Positions 1 to 11,975 of a stretch of 64,000 bases of DNA are shown in pieces. The notes under the pieces are model-generated. The model saw nothing but the letters and a program-made list of their open reading frames with translations, was not told the origin of the DNA and ran no database searches. The position numbers were made by a program, and so were the translations under genes. Position 1 is the first letter of the stretch. Every line of letters starts with the position of its first letter. Origin of the DNA: Phylloscopus collybita (Eukaryota; Chordata; Aves; Passeriformes; Phylloscopidae); NCBI GenBank assembly GCA_027886175.1, contig JAJNNQ010000126.1, forward strand, positions 2,792,001 through 2,856,000, written 5' to 3'.

Positions 1-457
1 AAAGAGAAGACACATTGATAAAAGATGTGGTACTGTTCAGCATGGCAAGGAGGAGATGAGGAGGAGGCTGTGAATGTAACACAGCCTTTTACAAGGCTTT
101 GTTACAGAAGTACTTGGGAAATGGAGAAAAAGCAATAAAACATAACATCCTTTCAGAAGGCAATAAAGAAGTGGATTTGTGGATGACTGCTCTGTTTTCT
201 ACGGCAGAAATGATGACTTACTTTAGGGGGACATAGACAGTGCACTTTTCAGTGTAATTGCTTTGTAGGCTTTCTGTCCTTCAAAACTTCTACTCACCCA
301 TTTTAATTCATTTTGGTGATTTTATTTCCATTTTTTCCCGAATTTTGATGATGTATTTTAACCGTTATGTGTATTGGTTGAGTAACAGTTCTGCAATCAC
401 CTGTGTTTGCTTTGTCTCTTCCGACATCTGTGTCCTTGGTTTTACACACTCATGATG
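1..457. other. intergenic, nothing recognised
   Basis: AT-rich sequence without a supported gene, RNA or identifiable repeat. Short open frames here look random. It ends where the first LTR begins. Confidence 0.6.
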
Positions 458-1267
458 TGTCTTGGTTTGGAAAGACAAGTATAAGCCAGGCAAAGCTAGA
501 GTTTCCCTTGGAATGGAGAATGTAAACCCCTCACCCCCGCCAAATTATAATTTTGCAATTAAGGGCTTTCAGGCAAGGATTTGGGAATAGGAATAACAGT
601 TCTTTACTAGGAATATTAACAATACAAATGTAGTAGAAAAGAAAACCACCTAACCAAGCCAGGAAACAAACAAACAACAATTTTGGAGAACCCTGACAGA
701 GTCAGAGGGATAACCTGACACCCTGTTGATCAGGGTGTTGGAAGCAGTCCGTAAGTGAGTCCTCCTGGAGTGGCAGATGTGGTTCTGGTGGAGTAGAGAT
801 GATCCTGCAAAACAAGGGTCCAGTGGTGGTGAGAAGGGTCCAGTGATGGTGAGAAGGGGTCCAGTGATGGTGAGAAGGGGTCCAGTCTTCCTCCAGGAAT
901 CAGGCGAAGCTAGATACCTTCTGTTCCTACATCTCAGTTTTATCCAGGTAGGAATGGTTGGCTCCTCCCACTGGGTGGAGCATCTTAAAATGGAATGTAG
1001 ATGTACTACTTTGTGGATGTACTACTTTGGGAATGTGTGTTTTTAGGAGTGTCTTAATGGCCCATTAGCAGAAAATATCCCCCTGGAGGGAGGACCCATG
1101 GTGAAAGAGATAAGAAACACTGTCCCACCTGGTTTTAACAGTTGGCCCATTATCAGAAGGCATCTGTCCCTCTCCCCCAGAGTTACAAGAGATAAAGAAA
1201 AACATCTCCCCAACTGCTTTTAACAAATGAAATAGAATACGAACCCCTGGCTCCACAACCCAAGACA
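458..1267 (-). mobile_element. solo LTR, TGTCTTGG family, copy 1 (subfamily B-like)
   Basis: The segment starts TGTCTTGG and ends CCAAGACA, the 8-bp inverted ends shared by all eight copies of this family in the window. It is in reverse orientation: the poly(A)-like AGTAAA end lies at the left and the GATAAAAC TATA-like box to its right. At 810 bp it is longer than the usual 700-760 bp. Part of the excess is a 20-21 bp unit (core GGTCCAGTGATGGTGAGAAG) repeated about three times near 828-893, and part is a doubled GATGTACTACTTTG segment near 990-1030. The flanks (TGATG and AGGTG) do not give a clean 5-bp target duplication. No internal retroviral genes are attached, so it is a solo LTR. Confidence 0.85.
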
Positions 1268-3508
1268 AGGTGATTGCTGTAACGATAATTTTTTTCCATT
1301 CAAACTAATTCTGTGTATCTAATGCAGCAGACTTGAAAGTGAACTGATTACCCCCAGAAAACAGACCTTGTAAGGGAACAACCTTGTAAGGGAAACTCAT
1401 GCTGCAGACTGAGATGCAATGAAGGCTGCTAGAGCCAGGGGAGTCCCTTTGCAAATGTAGGGGCTGAAAGGCTTCAGGTGTTACTCATGGGAGGTGCAGA
1501 AGCAAGAATAAAACCAGCAAGAAATGAAACAGAGGAATCAGAACAACACTACCTGGCAAGTATTGGCAAAGGCTTGAGGATGTGTTTGTGCTGTTTCTAG
1601 GGACACAAGTGTGCAGTGTGTTCTCTGTCACCATGCTGTGCTTATACCTGGCCTCTCGGCACCAGACATGCCAGGTGACACAGGGCTGTGGCATGAGGCT
1701 GGCAGTGTGTGGCCAGGGTGTGAGCCAGGAGACCAACAGCAAGTTCAGGGACCATCACACTGTTTGACATGAAAGAACTCCCTGACTGGCCAGGTATGGC
1801 TTGCATGAGGTGCAGGTGGTACCTGCCAGGGCTTTGGGAGCCAGGAGCTCCTGCTCCTGCCCTGCCAAGTGAGGGATGGAGGCACAACAGAAGGGATGGT
1901 GCATCTTGATGACACACTTGAGTGTATCTACACAGCTTAGTGTATTACCAATTTCTCCTCCAAACGGAGAGAAAACATGCAGCCCCACATTCTAAGGTGT
2001 GAAGAGGAAATTGTACCTGTTGACTTTCTCTGTTACTTCCACCACCTCAGCTGTTCTTGATTTTCACATGCATGCAAAATATCTCTGGACCATTTATTGT
2101 GTTCATTAAATCAGGAACAACCAATTAATTTCCTTGTCTTTTAAAGACAATTAAATCAACTGTACCTTAACTACATCTGCCTCTGCCTCTTAATTCATGT
2201 CAGCCTCTAATGCTCAAGCTGGCTCCTGCTGGGACATGCATTGCTCCTGTAGGGCTGGTCCAGCTCCTTTCCCAGGACCATCAGAAATTCACTTTTCTTG
2301 GAGCAGATCCCTCAGAGCAACTGCAGCTGCAATAGCTGTAAGAACATCTATGGAGTACTGTAAGCACAATGAATAATTACTTCTTACCTTCTCTGCGCCA
2401 CTGTTGAATATACATAATTCTTTGACATTCCTAGTTACATACTTCTGCAGGCTGAGATGTCTTGTGTATTTAGCTCTTTCTAACATAGAAGTTGTTTCTC
2501 TGCTGCTCCTATAGTTCTGCTGTACTGAGTGTAATATGAAGGTGGGAAGACTGCCATGATGTTGAATAAATGGGCTTCCCTTGAACTTAGTGTCATGAAA
2601 ACACTTCTGGGTTTTCTGTCTTCCACTTCTTTCCTAGCCTTGTTTGTTTTCAGGCTCTTACTGAACCAACATTTTCACTTGCAGTAACCCCAAGATATCG
2701 CTCATGAATTCTCATAGTCAAATCAGAGCTTATCTCACACTAAAACACTTGATTTAATGAGGCCCTTTTGCATCCTTTACAGCTGAACTTTAACTTCTGT
2801 CTCTGTGTAACTTGTATCAAAACCAAAAATATATCCATTCATTCTCCTTCCCTTTCCCAAATAACCAAAGACCATATTGATTAGCACTGCCTCCAGAACA
2901 TGTACCTGTGAAACCCCAATGCTTGTTCTGTTCCCTTCTGTTCCCAATAATTTATTCTTTATTAACTTTCTTTCAGTGGGACATTTCCTGTGTGATTTTT
3001 TCATTGTATCCTACGGCAGCCTAATTTCCTTAAGAGTGAGGAATGCTTTCTGGGAACAAGGTGGGCAGTAATCAGGGAGGACAGTCACCATGAACTCCTT
3101 CAGGGAGTGCCAGCAGGTTTGCATTATGACTCTTCTTTACTTTTCCCCAGTGTACTGTGTTTAGTCATTTTCCCACCCTTCTGGTTTTCAGGTGATTCTC
3201 CACTGGTTTGTCCAGCACAACAGCAGATCTAATGTGCATCGGCTCTCTGGATGGTACTTGGCCAGTTTTCCTTGCTGTGGTCCTGAGCCAGAGGCTCCCA
3301 CTGTTCATCCACCTCAATTTCTTCTAGAGCTCCAGGCTGGATTCCACCCTGTCCTGGCTGTTTTGAGGATCTGTCCTACAACACCTTCTACCTTCAGTCT
3401 GAGATAGATCCTTCAACATATCTCTTTCTCTGTCCTCTGGGAACCTCTCCAAGCTCTACCACAGTGAAAACACATGCAAAATACTTACTCAGGCTTTCAG
3501 CCACGGGC

Positions 3509-3512
<4 letters not shown>
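1268..3512. other. intergenic, nothing recognised
   Basis: No gene, clear repeat family or RNA could be supported. The part around 2600-3500 is T-rich and might be eroded LINE sequence, but I could not align it by eye. Confidence 0.5.

Positions 3513-3560
<48 letters not shown>
3513..3560. repeat. pure T48 homopolymer
   Basis: Forty-eight uninterrupted T residues. It is one of three nearly equal pure T tracts in the window (48, 47 and 53). No target duplication was recognised around it. Confidence 0.95.
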
Positions 3561-3563
<3 letters not shown>

Positions 3564-6470
3564 CCTTCCTTCTATACCCTCGCCGTCTGTTGGCTCTCGA
3601 TGCCCTCTTGAGGTCTCTTGATCCCACTGCACCTGGATTAGGGTTCATAGCTGTTTGCAGAATGCTCCTGTAACATTTCTGGACAACATTAAATTGCTCT
3701 AGACTTTTCCTAAATTTACCCTCCAGACAGGAGCATTGACCTTAAGTGCTTCTGAACTTTCTTTCTCCCTCTGCAGGTGGTAAATTTGGGATAAGTTTTT
3801 AAGGGCCATTAGTGGAATATAAAGCTTGTCTTCAGCAAATCATGTGCCTAAATCCCATTGTTTTAACACTGACCTGTATTAAGTACTTAAATTCTCTGCA
3901 GAGTTTATACCTCTAGCTAACAAGGCTGTGTGCAATGGTCATTTCTTTCCTCCATAATTTTTAATGATAATGCTTCTTGACTGGTGTTGCTGTTGACAGT
4001 TGCTGGCCCCTGTACAGAGCTTACTGCAGTAAAGCAGTAGTGAAACATCTCCATGTACTTTGGAGCAGACAGCAGGGGGTTTCTCTCCCTTGGTTGCCCC
4101 AGCTTTGGCAGTTGTTGCTACCTTGAGATCTGGAAGAAGCAGTTCTTCAGCAGGACACTAAGGGGCAGCCCCAGACCAAAAGAATATTCCTACTTTCTTA
4201 AATACACAGAAATTAAGAGAACACTATATTTGCCTGATTTTCCTGTACCGATTTAACATCAGCAGTGCCCACAAATACTGAGTCAAGTTAATCTGGAATG
4301 CTTTTTCCCTGTTGCATTTTTTCCTATTTAGTTTGGCACTGGTGATGAAGAAGGTGTGAGTTTATTTGTCAGTCATCTGCAAATGGCCCCACTTGAGCTC
4401 ACAGGGAGGCTAGAGAAGATGGAAAACTGTGGTGAGCTCTGCAACTGGAGCTGTGGTGGCCACCCCACACACCATGGCATGGCCAAGCACAGAGAACTAG
4501 TCACACAAGGCCCTGGAGTCCCATTCCCAAAGTAGCAGCTGCTGTATGAATACTTGGAAACCAGGATGGAGGAACTGAGGCAGGAATAACTCAACAACCC
4601 TCCTAGTACCATGGAAAATCTGTGTAAGATTTTGTTACCACTACAGCTTGCTCACCATCCTGGGACACCCCCTGTAAGGAGTGATCCCAATAATTATGAA
4701 ACATAACCTGAACCTAGCTGCAAAAACTTGTGGAAGGAACTGGTCATTGGAGTGAATTAGAATGAAGACTGCTGCATGTTGATATGAGTTTGAATTAGGA
4801 AAAAAACCCAAAACAACATGAGTTAGTCAGAGCCACTGTATCTCCAAGGGATGGGTTTGCCCTAGTGATCAGCAGATCCAATGCAAGGGGAATGAATCAG
4901 TGTCCTGGCTTTGTTCAGATGGTGATGCTCTGCCAAGCACCAGCTGTAATGTGAGCTGCCATGGCCAGCTGGCACTGGCTGTGTGGTCTCTGGTTACCAG
5001 GCTGCTCTGTAACAGGACCCTCTGCCACTACCTGAGGCACAACTGGCTCGGACCCTCTGTCTACACCAAGATATTTTACAGTTTTGGCATCCTTCCTGGG
5101 CAGAGACAGATGGCTGATACACAGCTGGATAGATCTGTCTGCTTCAGAGGCATTAGAGGAAGGAAGAACTGTAGCCAGAAACACTTCTAAACTCCAGTTT
5201 AAGGTTAATGGAAGTTTTCTACACTATTTTATGGATAACAGTACATTCATACACAATAGATGTTGCCTTCACAGGCTAGTAATAGATGGTTGCTCACAGA
5301 TGTAAGAAATGGTGAGCAATTTTCTATGAGGAAGAGAAAAAAGCAGTAAGTGGCAACTGAAGTGAGTACCTCAAATACAGACAGTGCTCCAGTTTCTGTC
5401 CTAAGTCGGTATCACAAGAGAAATGACCACTATGGGAACAAGCAGGGTTCAGTGATCTGGACATTTCAGTGAAAAAGTCATTTCAGTGAAAAAGAACATT
5501 TCTGTTCTTCACTATTCTGCTGCCTGTGGGATCACAGCAGTTAAAACAGCTTTGAAGATGTGAGCTGGGACCTGCAGGGGAGGGAGACATTCCTTATGTG
5601 AATGAATGGATCAATCTGCCACTCAGATATGGAAACAAACCACCAATGAAAATGCTAACAATCCTAAAATGAGAAAATGCTCATTACAATTTAATAAGAA
5701 CTTCTGACTCAAATGTAAGAATCATAAACTCCTTAGTCTATTTAACACCACTAGTCTAATCCAGGCTCTAATCCAATATAGGATTTTTATTGTGTAGTGT
5801 AAACATCCTTATGAGCCTTGCAGTTTTGCTTCCCATCTCACCTTTTCCTGCTTTGGGGCTACAACACTGATTCAAAATATGTGCATACCAAGAGCTGTGT
5901 GAGTTTGGGAAAAATAAATAATGACAGGATGTGGGTGGGAGGCTGACTTGCCTTTCCCAGTACAATAATTACTTTTGAGAAAATGTTCCCCATATGCATT
6001 CTGGCAAATGCTAAAAGCCAGATGCCCTAAGTACAAGATTCTCACCCTTAAGCTGAGTAGTATTTCACTATGGCTTAGAGTGGCACTTTATAAACTGCTC
6101 TGGCTTAAAGGCAGCTTGTGTCATGTTGCCTTAAGAAGAGATCAAGGAAAAATCCTGGTGAATAAGTAAAGCTCCTTCCCAGCTGTGGAGGAAGGAGACT
6201 GCTGACCTATGTCAAAGACCAACTACTTTCAAACAAGTCAGAACTCTGCTCATGTTTTAGGAGCAGGGAGCAGTGATAAGATTTTCTGCCTATGGTCTGA
6301 CTGCTCCATCTCCAAGTAGGAGGGGAGGAACAGCACCCTAGAGCCTCCCAGCTGGGTGCATGTTTACATTACCCTAACTAAATTAAAAAGAAACAGTCCT
6401 GCATGTTGAGTGCTATCTCAGATTTACAGGGCAAGAAGCAACCTCCCTTTCTCTCAACAGCCTCCAGTGA
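3561..6470. other. intergenic, nothing recognised
   Basis: Unique-looking sequence with only short frames, including a 96-codon one near 4900-5190 that has overlapping frames on both strands and no family resemblance. No feature supported. Confidence 0.5.
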
Positions 6471-6950
6471 AATCACAAAATCACTGAAAGCTTTGGTTTG
6501 GAAGGCACCTTAAGGATCACCTGTGGTTCCAGCCCATCTGCAGTGGCCACGGATACCTTCCACTAGACCAGATTTCCCAGAGCTCCATCCAGCCTGGCAT
6601 TGAACACTTCCAGGGAAGGGGTATCCACAGCTTCCTTGGGCAACCTGTTCCAGTGTCTCACCACCCTCTCAGAAAAGAATGTCTTCCTTATATTGAATGT
6701 AAACAAACCCTCTGCCACTTCACAGCCATTACCCCTTGTCCTGTCCCTACTTGCTCTTGTACAAGTCCCTCTCTAGCCTTCTTATCAGCTCTTTAAGCTG
6801 ATTTTGGAGCACTTTAGGCACTAGAAGTCCACAATTAGATCACCCTGGAGCCTTCTCTGCTCCAGGCTGAACAACCTTGAGTCTTTCAGCTTGTCCTCAC
6901 AGGAGAGGTACTCCACCCCTCTGATCATCTCCTGGAAGTCACAACGACTG
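6471..6950 (-). mobile_element. CR1 LINE 3' fragment
   Basis: Read on the minus strand this is the typical 5'-truncated 3' end of an avian CR1 element. The + strand begins with a degenerate AATCACAAAATCAC tail, followed by the familiar blocks about first-letter match 'caacctgttccagtgtctcaccaccctc' type text of CR1 3' ends (6640-6668) and the 'ttctctgctccaggctgaacaacc' block near 6855-6878. It is a dead insertion without a usable frame. Confidence 0.85.
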
Positions 6951-6989
6951 ACTCATTGTGTAAGCCTAGCTACCCTAAGTCTCTCACTT

Positions 6990-7751
6990 TGTCTTGAGTT
7001 GTGGAACCAAAAATTTGTATTCTATTTCATTTGTTGAAAGCAGTTGGGGAGATGTTTTTTCTTTATCTCTTGTAACTCTGGGAGGAGGGGGGGCGGGTGC
7101 CTTTTGATAATGGGCCAGCTGTTAAACCAGGTGGGGCAGTGCTTCTTATCTCTTTTCACAATGGGCTATTAAGACTCCCCAAAGCAGTACATCCACAATA
7201 CCCTCCCCAAACTATACCCTTCCCAAAGCAGTACATCCCCAAAGCAGTACATCCACATTCCATTGTGAGATGCTCCACACAGTGAGGGGAGGCAACCATT
7301 CCTACCTGGATAAAAACTGAGACGTAGGAACACCAGGGATCTGGCTTCATCCGATTCCTGGAGGAAGACTGGACCCTTCTCACCACCACTGGGCCCTGGT
7401 TCTACAGGATCATCTCTACTCCACCAGAACCACATCTGCCACTCCAGGAGGACTCACTTTGGGACTGCTTCCAACACCCTGACCAACAGGGTGTCAGCTT
7501 GTAGCTCTGACTTTGTCAGAGTTTTCCAAAATTGTTGGTTGTTTGTTGGTTTGGTTGGGTGGTTTTGTTTTTCTACTACATTTGTATTGTTAGTATTCCT
7601 AGTAAAAAACTGTTATTCCTATTCCCAAATCTTTGCCTTAAAGCCCTTAATTGCAAAATTATAAATTGGCAGGAGTGAGGGGTTTACATTCCCCATTCTA
7701 AGGAAAATTCCAGCCTTCCCTGGCAGATACCTGTCTTTCCAAACCAGGAAA
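6990..7751 (+). mobile_element. solo LTR, copy 2 (subfamily B), TSD CACTT
   Basis: Forward copy of the same LTR family. It begins TGTCTTGAGTTGTGG, has a TATA-like GGATAAAAAC near 7309 and an AGTAAA poly(A)-like site near 7600. The right terminus is degraded (CCAGGAAA instead of CCAAGACA). A perfect 5-bp direct repeat CACTT flanks it (6985-6989 and 7752-7756). A GCAGTACATCC-containing segment is repeated several times at 7181-7256. No coding region is attached. Confidence 0.9.
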
Positions 7752-8104
7752 CACTTGCTTGAGAAAAGGTGGCAGAATTCAGCCTTATAGAGAATTTGTG
7801 CCGAGCCAAGTGAAAACTCTGCCTCTTCTCCTTTTGACACCTATTGCTTCCACAAGTGCCCACTTTAATGCTGAAATACTCATTGGAAAGGTGCACTTGG
7901 GAAAGTATTTAAGGGTCCAGGACATAACATTAAAGGGACAGTAAAACACGGAAATAGGTTGGATGAGTCAGGGGATAGACTGCTTCCAAATTTATTTTTG
8001 AGTTTGAGTGAGGAGTCAAGACTATTTGAATGTAATTTATGAAGCTGAAGTATTTGTGGTAGTGGTATGTGATGTAAAAAGGGCAAATGCTCATGAGTGT
8101 ACCT

Positions 8105-8330
8105 TGGGATGCTCAGACTGGATATTAGGGCAGTTGTCTTACCCAGGGAGATAGTGCAACACCTGAGCAGGCTACACAGGAACTTATGAAACCTCCATCC
8201 TTGGAGGGTTTTAATATTTACCTAAACAAAACTGTGTCTGTCCAGTCTGATGCTGGAGGTTATCCAGCTTTGAGCAGGCAGTGGGAGTAAGCATCTCCAG
8301 AGGTTCTTTCCCACCAACACTGTGGTGATT
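8105..8330 (+). mobile_element. CR1 LINE 3' tail
   Basis: Sequence typical of the last about 200 bp of an old CR1 element in sense orientation: GGATATTAGG, then 'aaacctccatccttggaggg' near 8189-8208, 'ctaaacaaaactgtgtctg' near 8222-8240 and 'catctccagaggttctttcc' near 8291-8310. Edges are approximate. Confidence 0.8.
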
Positions 8331-11255
8331 TGGCCAGGTCTGATGGACAAAGTTTGGGCATGAATGAGGAAGGCACCATCCTTCACCACCTCTACAGGCA
8401 GTCCTCCATTCTCTGTCAACCACATCTGGTGTTGCTCCTGTGCTTAACCTGCTGGAAACCAGAGTGCAGGCTAAGGACTGATGGGGAGAATGGTGTTTGC
8501 TGACACGGAGTCAGGCCTTGGCCTGATCCTGAACTGCTTTGCAGCCTGTGCTGACTTTAGTTCTCTTCAGTGCCAACTGGATAGCATACTAAATCAGAGT
8601 GTGCTGGAGTGTTGGATGAGGAAGTGTACAACAGCTGATTGATAATCATGAATTTTGAGTAGACACTGCTGGGACTTGGCTTCACAGAAGTTGTGAGACA
8701 TCTGCTGTCACTGGAGCCATTGGCAGGATTTCCCTCGGCAGGAAGGAAAGGACTGGACACAGCAAATTGCATGGACCCCTTGACAAACAATTTAGTGCAG
8801 CTGTTCCCTGTGTATGTCACCCACTAGTGTGGAAAAGAAGGTTCCTTGCACAATTAGTTGGAGTGAAAGTAGCTGTAGAATGAGTCTGCACATATTATAT
8901 CACTGTATAAATTATTGAGCTGATGTTCTGGAGATAATAGAGGAAACCCTTCTTTCTTCTGTCCTGAGGATGGCAGCTCTGAAAGTTTACACCTGCTTCC
9001 TGGAAGTTGTACCTCCTGTAGACTCTGCTTAGATAATTGATTTGCAATATTCATTAGCCAGAGGATCAGAGTAATAAAATATAGGCAAACAGAAGGATTT
9101 CGTGCTTACATATTGAGTCAGCTGTGGGGGTTTTTTCTGGTTTTGGGTGAAGCTACTGTTGAATAAATTGAAAAAACTCACATAAACCCAACAACAAAAA
9201 AACAACTAAGTATTTTGATGTTTATCTGGATAATATTTCTGAGCAATAGTTATAATCATTAGTGAATCACAGGCAAGACAGAACCCTGTGGCTGTAGCTA
9301 CATAAGGGGCTCTGTGCTTTTTCTTCTCCATAGACACAGAGGATTCCCAGAACTGAGTGGGAGAGATGAGCTGTGCCTCATATCACTCATGTCCTTCTCT
9401 CACATGCTCTATGTGATCCAGTTAGATCCCAGTGCTTACAGGAGCACAGGGACAACTCCTGCACAAAAATCAGACATCCATGAGCTTTCCCCAAATACAG
9501 AAGCAGTATGGAGAGCAGCACTCCTCCTCTCCCTCATCTGATTCCAGGAGAGATGTGTTCCTCTTGTTCCTCTGGTTTCTACCTTAACCTTTCATAGCAA
9601 TTCCCTGGGCACTGGCTTTCTCCTTTCCTGGTGAGCACTCCTGGCCACAGGGGTGGCAGCTGGAGGTGAATGCCCTGCACACAGCACTGTGCATGCCTGC
9701 AGGGACCTCTAGCCAGAAGGGCCTGCCAGTTTTGGAAATGACACTTTACACATGGCCACTTCCCTGATCACTGGAATCCAGTATTTTTATGTGTTCTGCC
9801 CTCTCTTCTTCCCTCCTTTTTCCCCAGAGGTCCACACAAGAACCCCAGGTTGTGGAGACTTGTCACAACAGCACAGGCAGAAGAAACATGTCTGAAGGTG
9901 CAGGAGACAGGCAGGGGTGTGGACTGAGATATATGGTAGGAGTCAAAATTAGGAGTGCTTTGAGGAGTTCAGAGCTAAAAACAATGCCCAGCTCATTCTC
10001 TTTCCTTCTGGCTGGAACGAAACAAGGAAGGAGCTGCAGGTCCGTGCCCTGTTCATCTGCACAGTTGTGCTCACTGGACATGTGTGTGCAGGTACAGGCT
10101 TTATTGAGGGGAACTGAACCCTCAAGCAAACTCAAAAGCACTTCTCTGTTTCATGTGTCTGTCATGAAAACTCTGGTTATTTGTTATTTTGGGTGGTAAG
10201 TAGGCCCTACCACAGTGAAGCTGCTGTTCCCTGCATCCCTCAGCCATCACTCCCAGCATCCACAAGTTCCTTTGGATTTGGGGTTTGGGGCAGGGGTCAC
10301 TTATTGCCCTTCTGAGGCAAGGTCATTTATTCAGAGAGAGATGCTGAACTACAGTTTTCGTGCAGGACTGTAAAAGTGAAGCCAAGACTGTTGTTCAGTG
10401 TACAGTATAATTCCAGGCACACCTTCCCCTGAAACTGGTTCCCTGATTTCCTCCTGAGGACACATTTACTACAGCAGGAATTTAATTCTGCAAGAGATAA
10501 CATTTTAGGTGTGTGAAGACAACTGACAGTTAAAGCAGATGTCTCAAGGGATATGTGGCAAACTCACCTACAAGCCTACCCCCAGGTACCCAGGTACCTT
10601 TGAGCTCTGGCTGCCAGCACTGAGGCACTTGGACTGTAGAAAAGCTGGAAGACAGATCAGAAAGTGTTCTTTTAAAAATGGTAGAAAGTAGTTTGATATC
10701 GACTTGGTGGTTTGTTAGCATTTTCTAATTTTGACCTTCAAGGCCTTGAGTGTGCATATTTGTAAAAGGTCAAAAGATAAAGATTATCCCTGTGTGTTCC
10801 AAATGCAGCCTTTACTCTGCCTGGTGAATATTTTAGTGACCCAGCTACGGCAAGAGGCTTTTATTGAGCAGAGCAGGCAAATGCAGAGGGAAACAGAAGA
10901 CCCGTCCTCCCTGTGACAATTATACCTCTGTCTCTATTTGTGTAATCCACCCTCTCAGCCTGACAAACAAGAGCCTGTGCACGGGTTTGGAAAGGAAGGT
11001 GACCATCACCTTCTCTGAATCTGGGCACTTCCTTGCACACACCTCCACTAGCCTGTCGAGCAGGTAAGCCTTAACCCCTTCATGATGATATTGTTCAGGA
11101 GTCCAGTCCTACCCTGAAGTGCATTCTAGCTTTTCACTCTTTCTGCAAGGCTTATTCAACACAATGTTTCACTTTATGTTGTGATACTAACACTTGATTT
11201 CTACTGTCAGTTACTTTTTGAGTCCACTACTTTGCAAGTGATTGTACTTCCACCT
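8331..11255. other. region upstream of S100Z, no coding gene
   Basis: No coding exon recognised. A frame of 136 codons at 9789-10199 has overlapping long frames on the other strand and no family resemblance. A possible non-coding first exon of S100Z could end at the CAG/GTAAGC donor at 11063/11064, but this rests on the donor motif alone. Confidence 0.45.
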
Positions 11256-11350
11256 GTTTTTGTTTGTTTGTTTGTTTGTTTGTTTGTTGTTTTTGGTGGT
11301 TTGGGGTTTATTTGGGTTTGTTTGTTTATGTTTGTTTGTTTGTTTGTTTT
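11256..11350. repeat. (GTTT)n microsatellite
   Basis: Two blocks of uninterrupted GTTT units separated by a short TG-rich spacer. It lies about 0.65 kb upstream of the S100Z start codon. The open frames through it on both strands are low-complexity artefacts. Confidence 0.9.
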
Positions 11351-11975
11351 GATGTTGCTTCCCTGTGTACCTTCTTCCTGTATGCTCAATTAAGTAAATC
11401 TTGAGGGTGACCAGCTCAAACCTGTTGACTGCAGGCAATTTATAGGGAAAAGGCTCAGCCCAAGCAAACATGACTGAATAAACTGACACATGATAAATTA
11501 TCCTTGTTATGGGTGATCTTCCTCTGACCACCTCTAAACTGGTGTGGAGCTCTCTGCATAAATGCATTTTCACTTTGGCAGATGGAATTTTTTGAAGACA
11601 TTTTCTTGAAAAAATTTTTCAGTTAGCAGGTAGAAGGGTATGCCTTCATTTTTCCTGTGTTTTCAGGTATGAGCACAGAAGATTTCCTTTTGCAGCAGTA
11701 TTATAAAATGGATACACAGTAGGTAATTTCCTTAGATAAAAATCCTTTCTTTCCATTTACCTTTTTGAAGCAATTGCTTATGAGTTCAGGATGATGGGGG
11801 GTTTTTATTACAGTCCATCCTTGCTCACACACAGCTAACAGGATGGATCAAGTGAAAGCCTAATTTTCAGTACTGGCAACAATCTCTGTCTCCATCTGGC
11901 TGTCCTTTCCTCCCCAGAGACTGGCCTTTGGTTTGACTCCTGTGCAATGTCAGTGACTGAATCTTTGCCCCACAG
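11351..11975. other. probable S100Z 5' intron
   Basis: No coding sequence. The stretch ends in a pyrimidine tract and CCCACAG (acceptor AG at 11974-11975), so the S100Z start codon lies 17 nt into an exon and at least one non-coding exon must lie upstream. Confidence 0.5.

Noticed and set aside
777..1046. MWFWWSRDDP-type frames, recurring near 7169, 17378 and elsewhere
   Set aside because: The recurrence comes from the LTR itself (non-coding R/U5 sequence), not from a gene family.
9789..10199. 136-codon frame upstream of S100Z
   Set aside because: There is an opposing long frame on the other strand and no domain or conservation clue.
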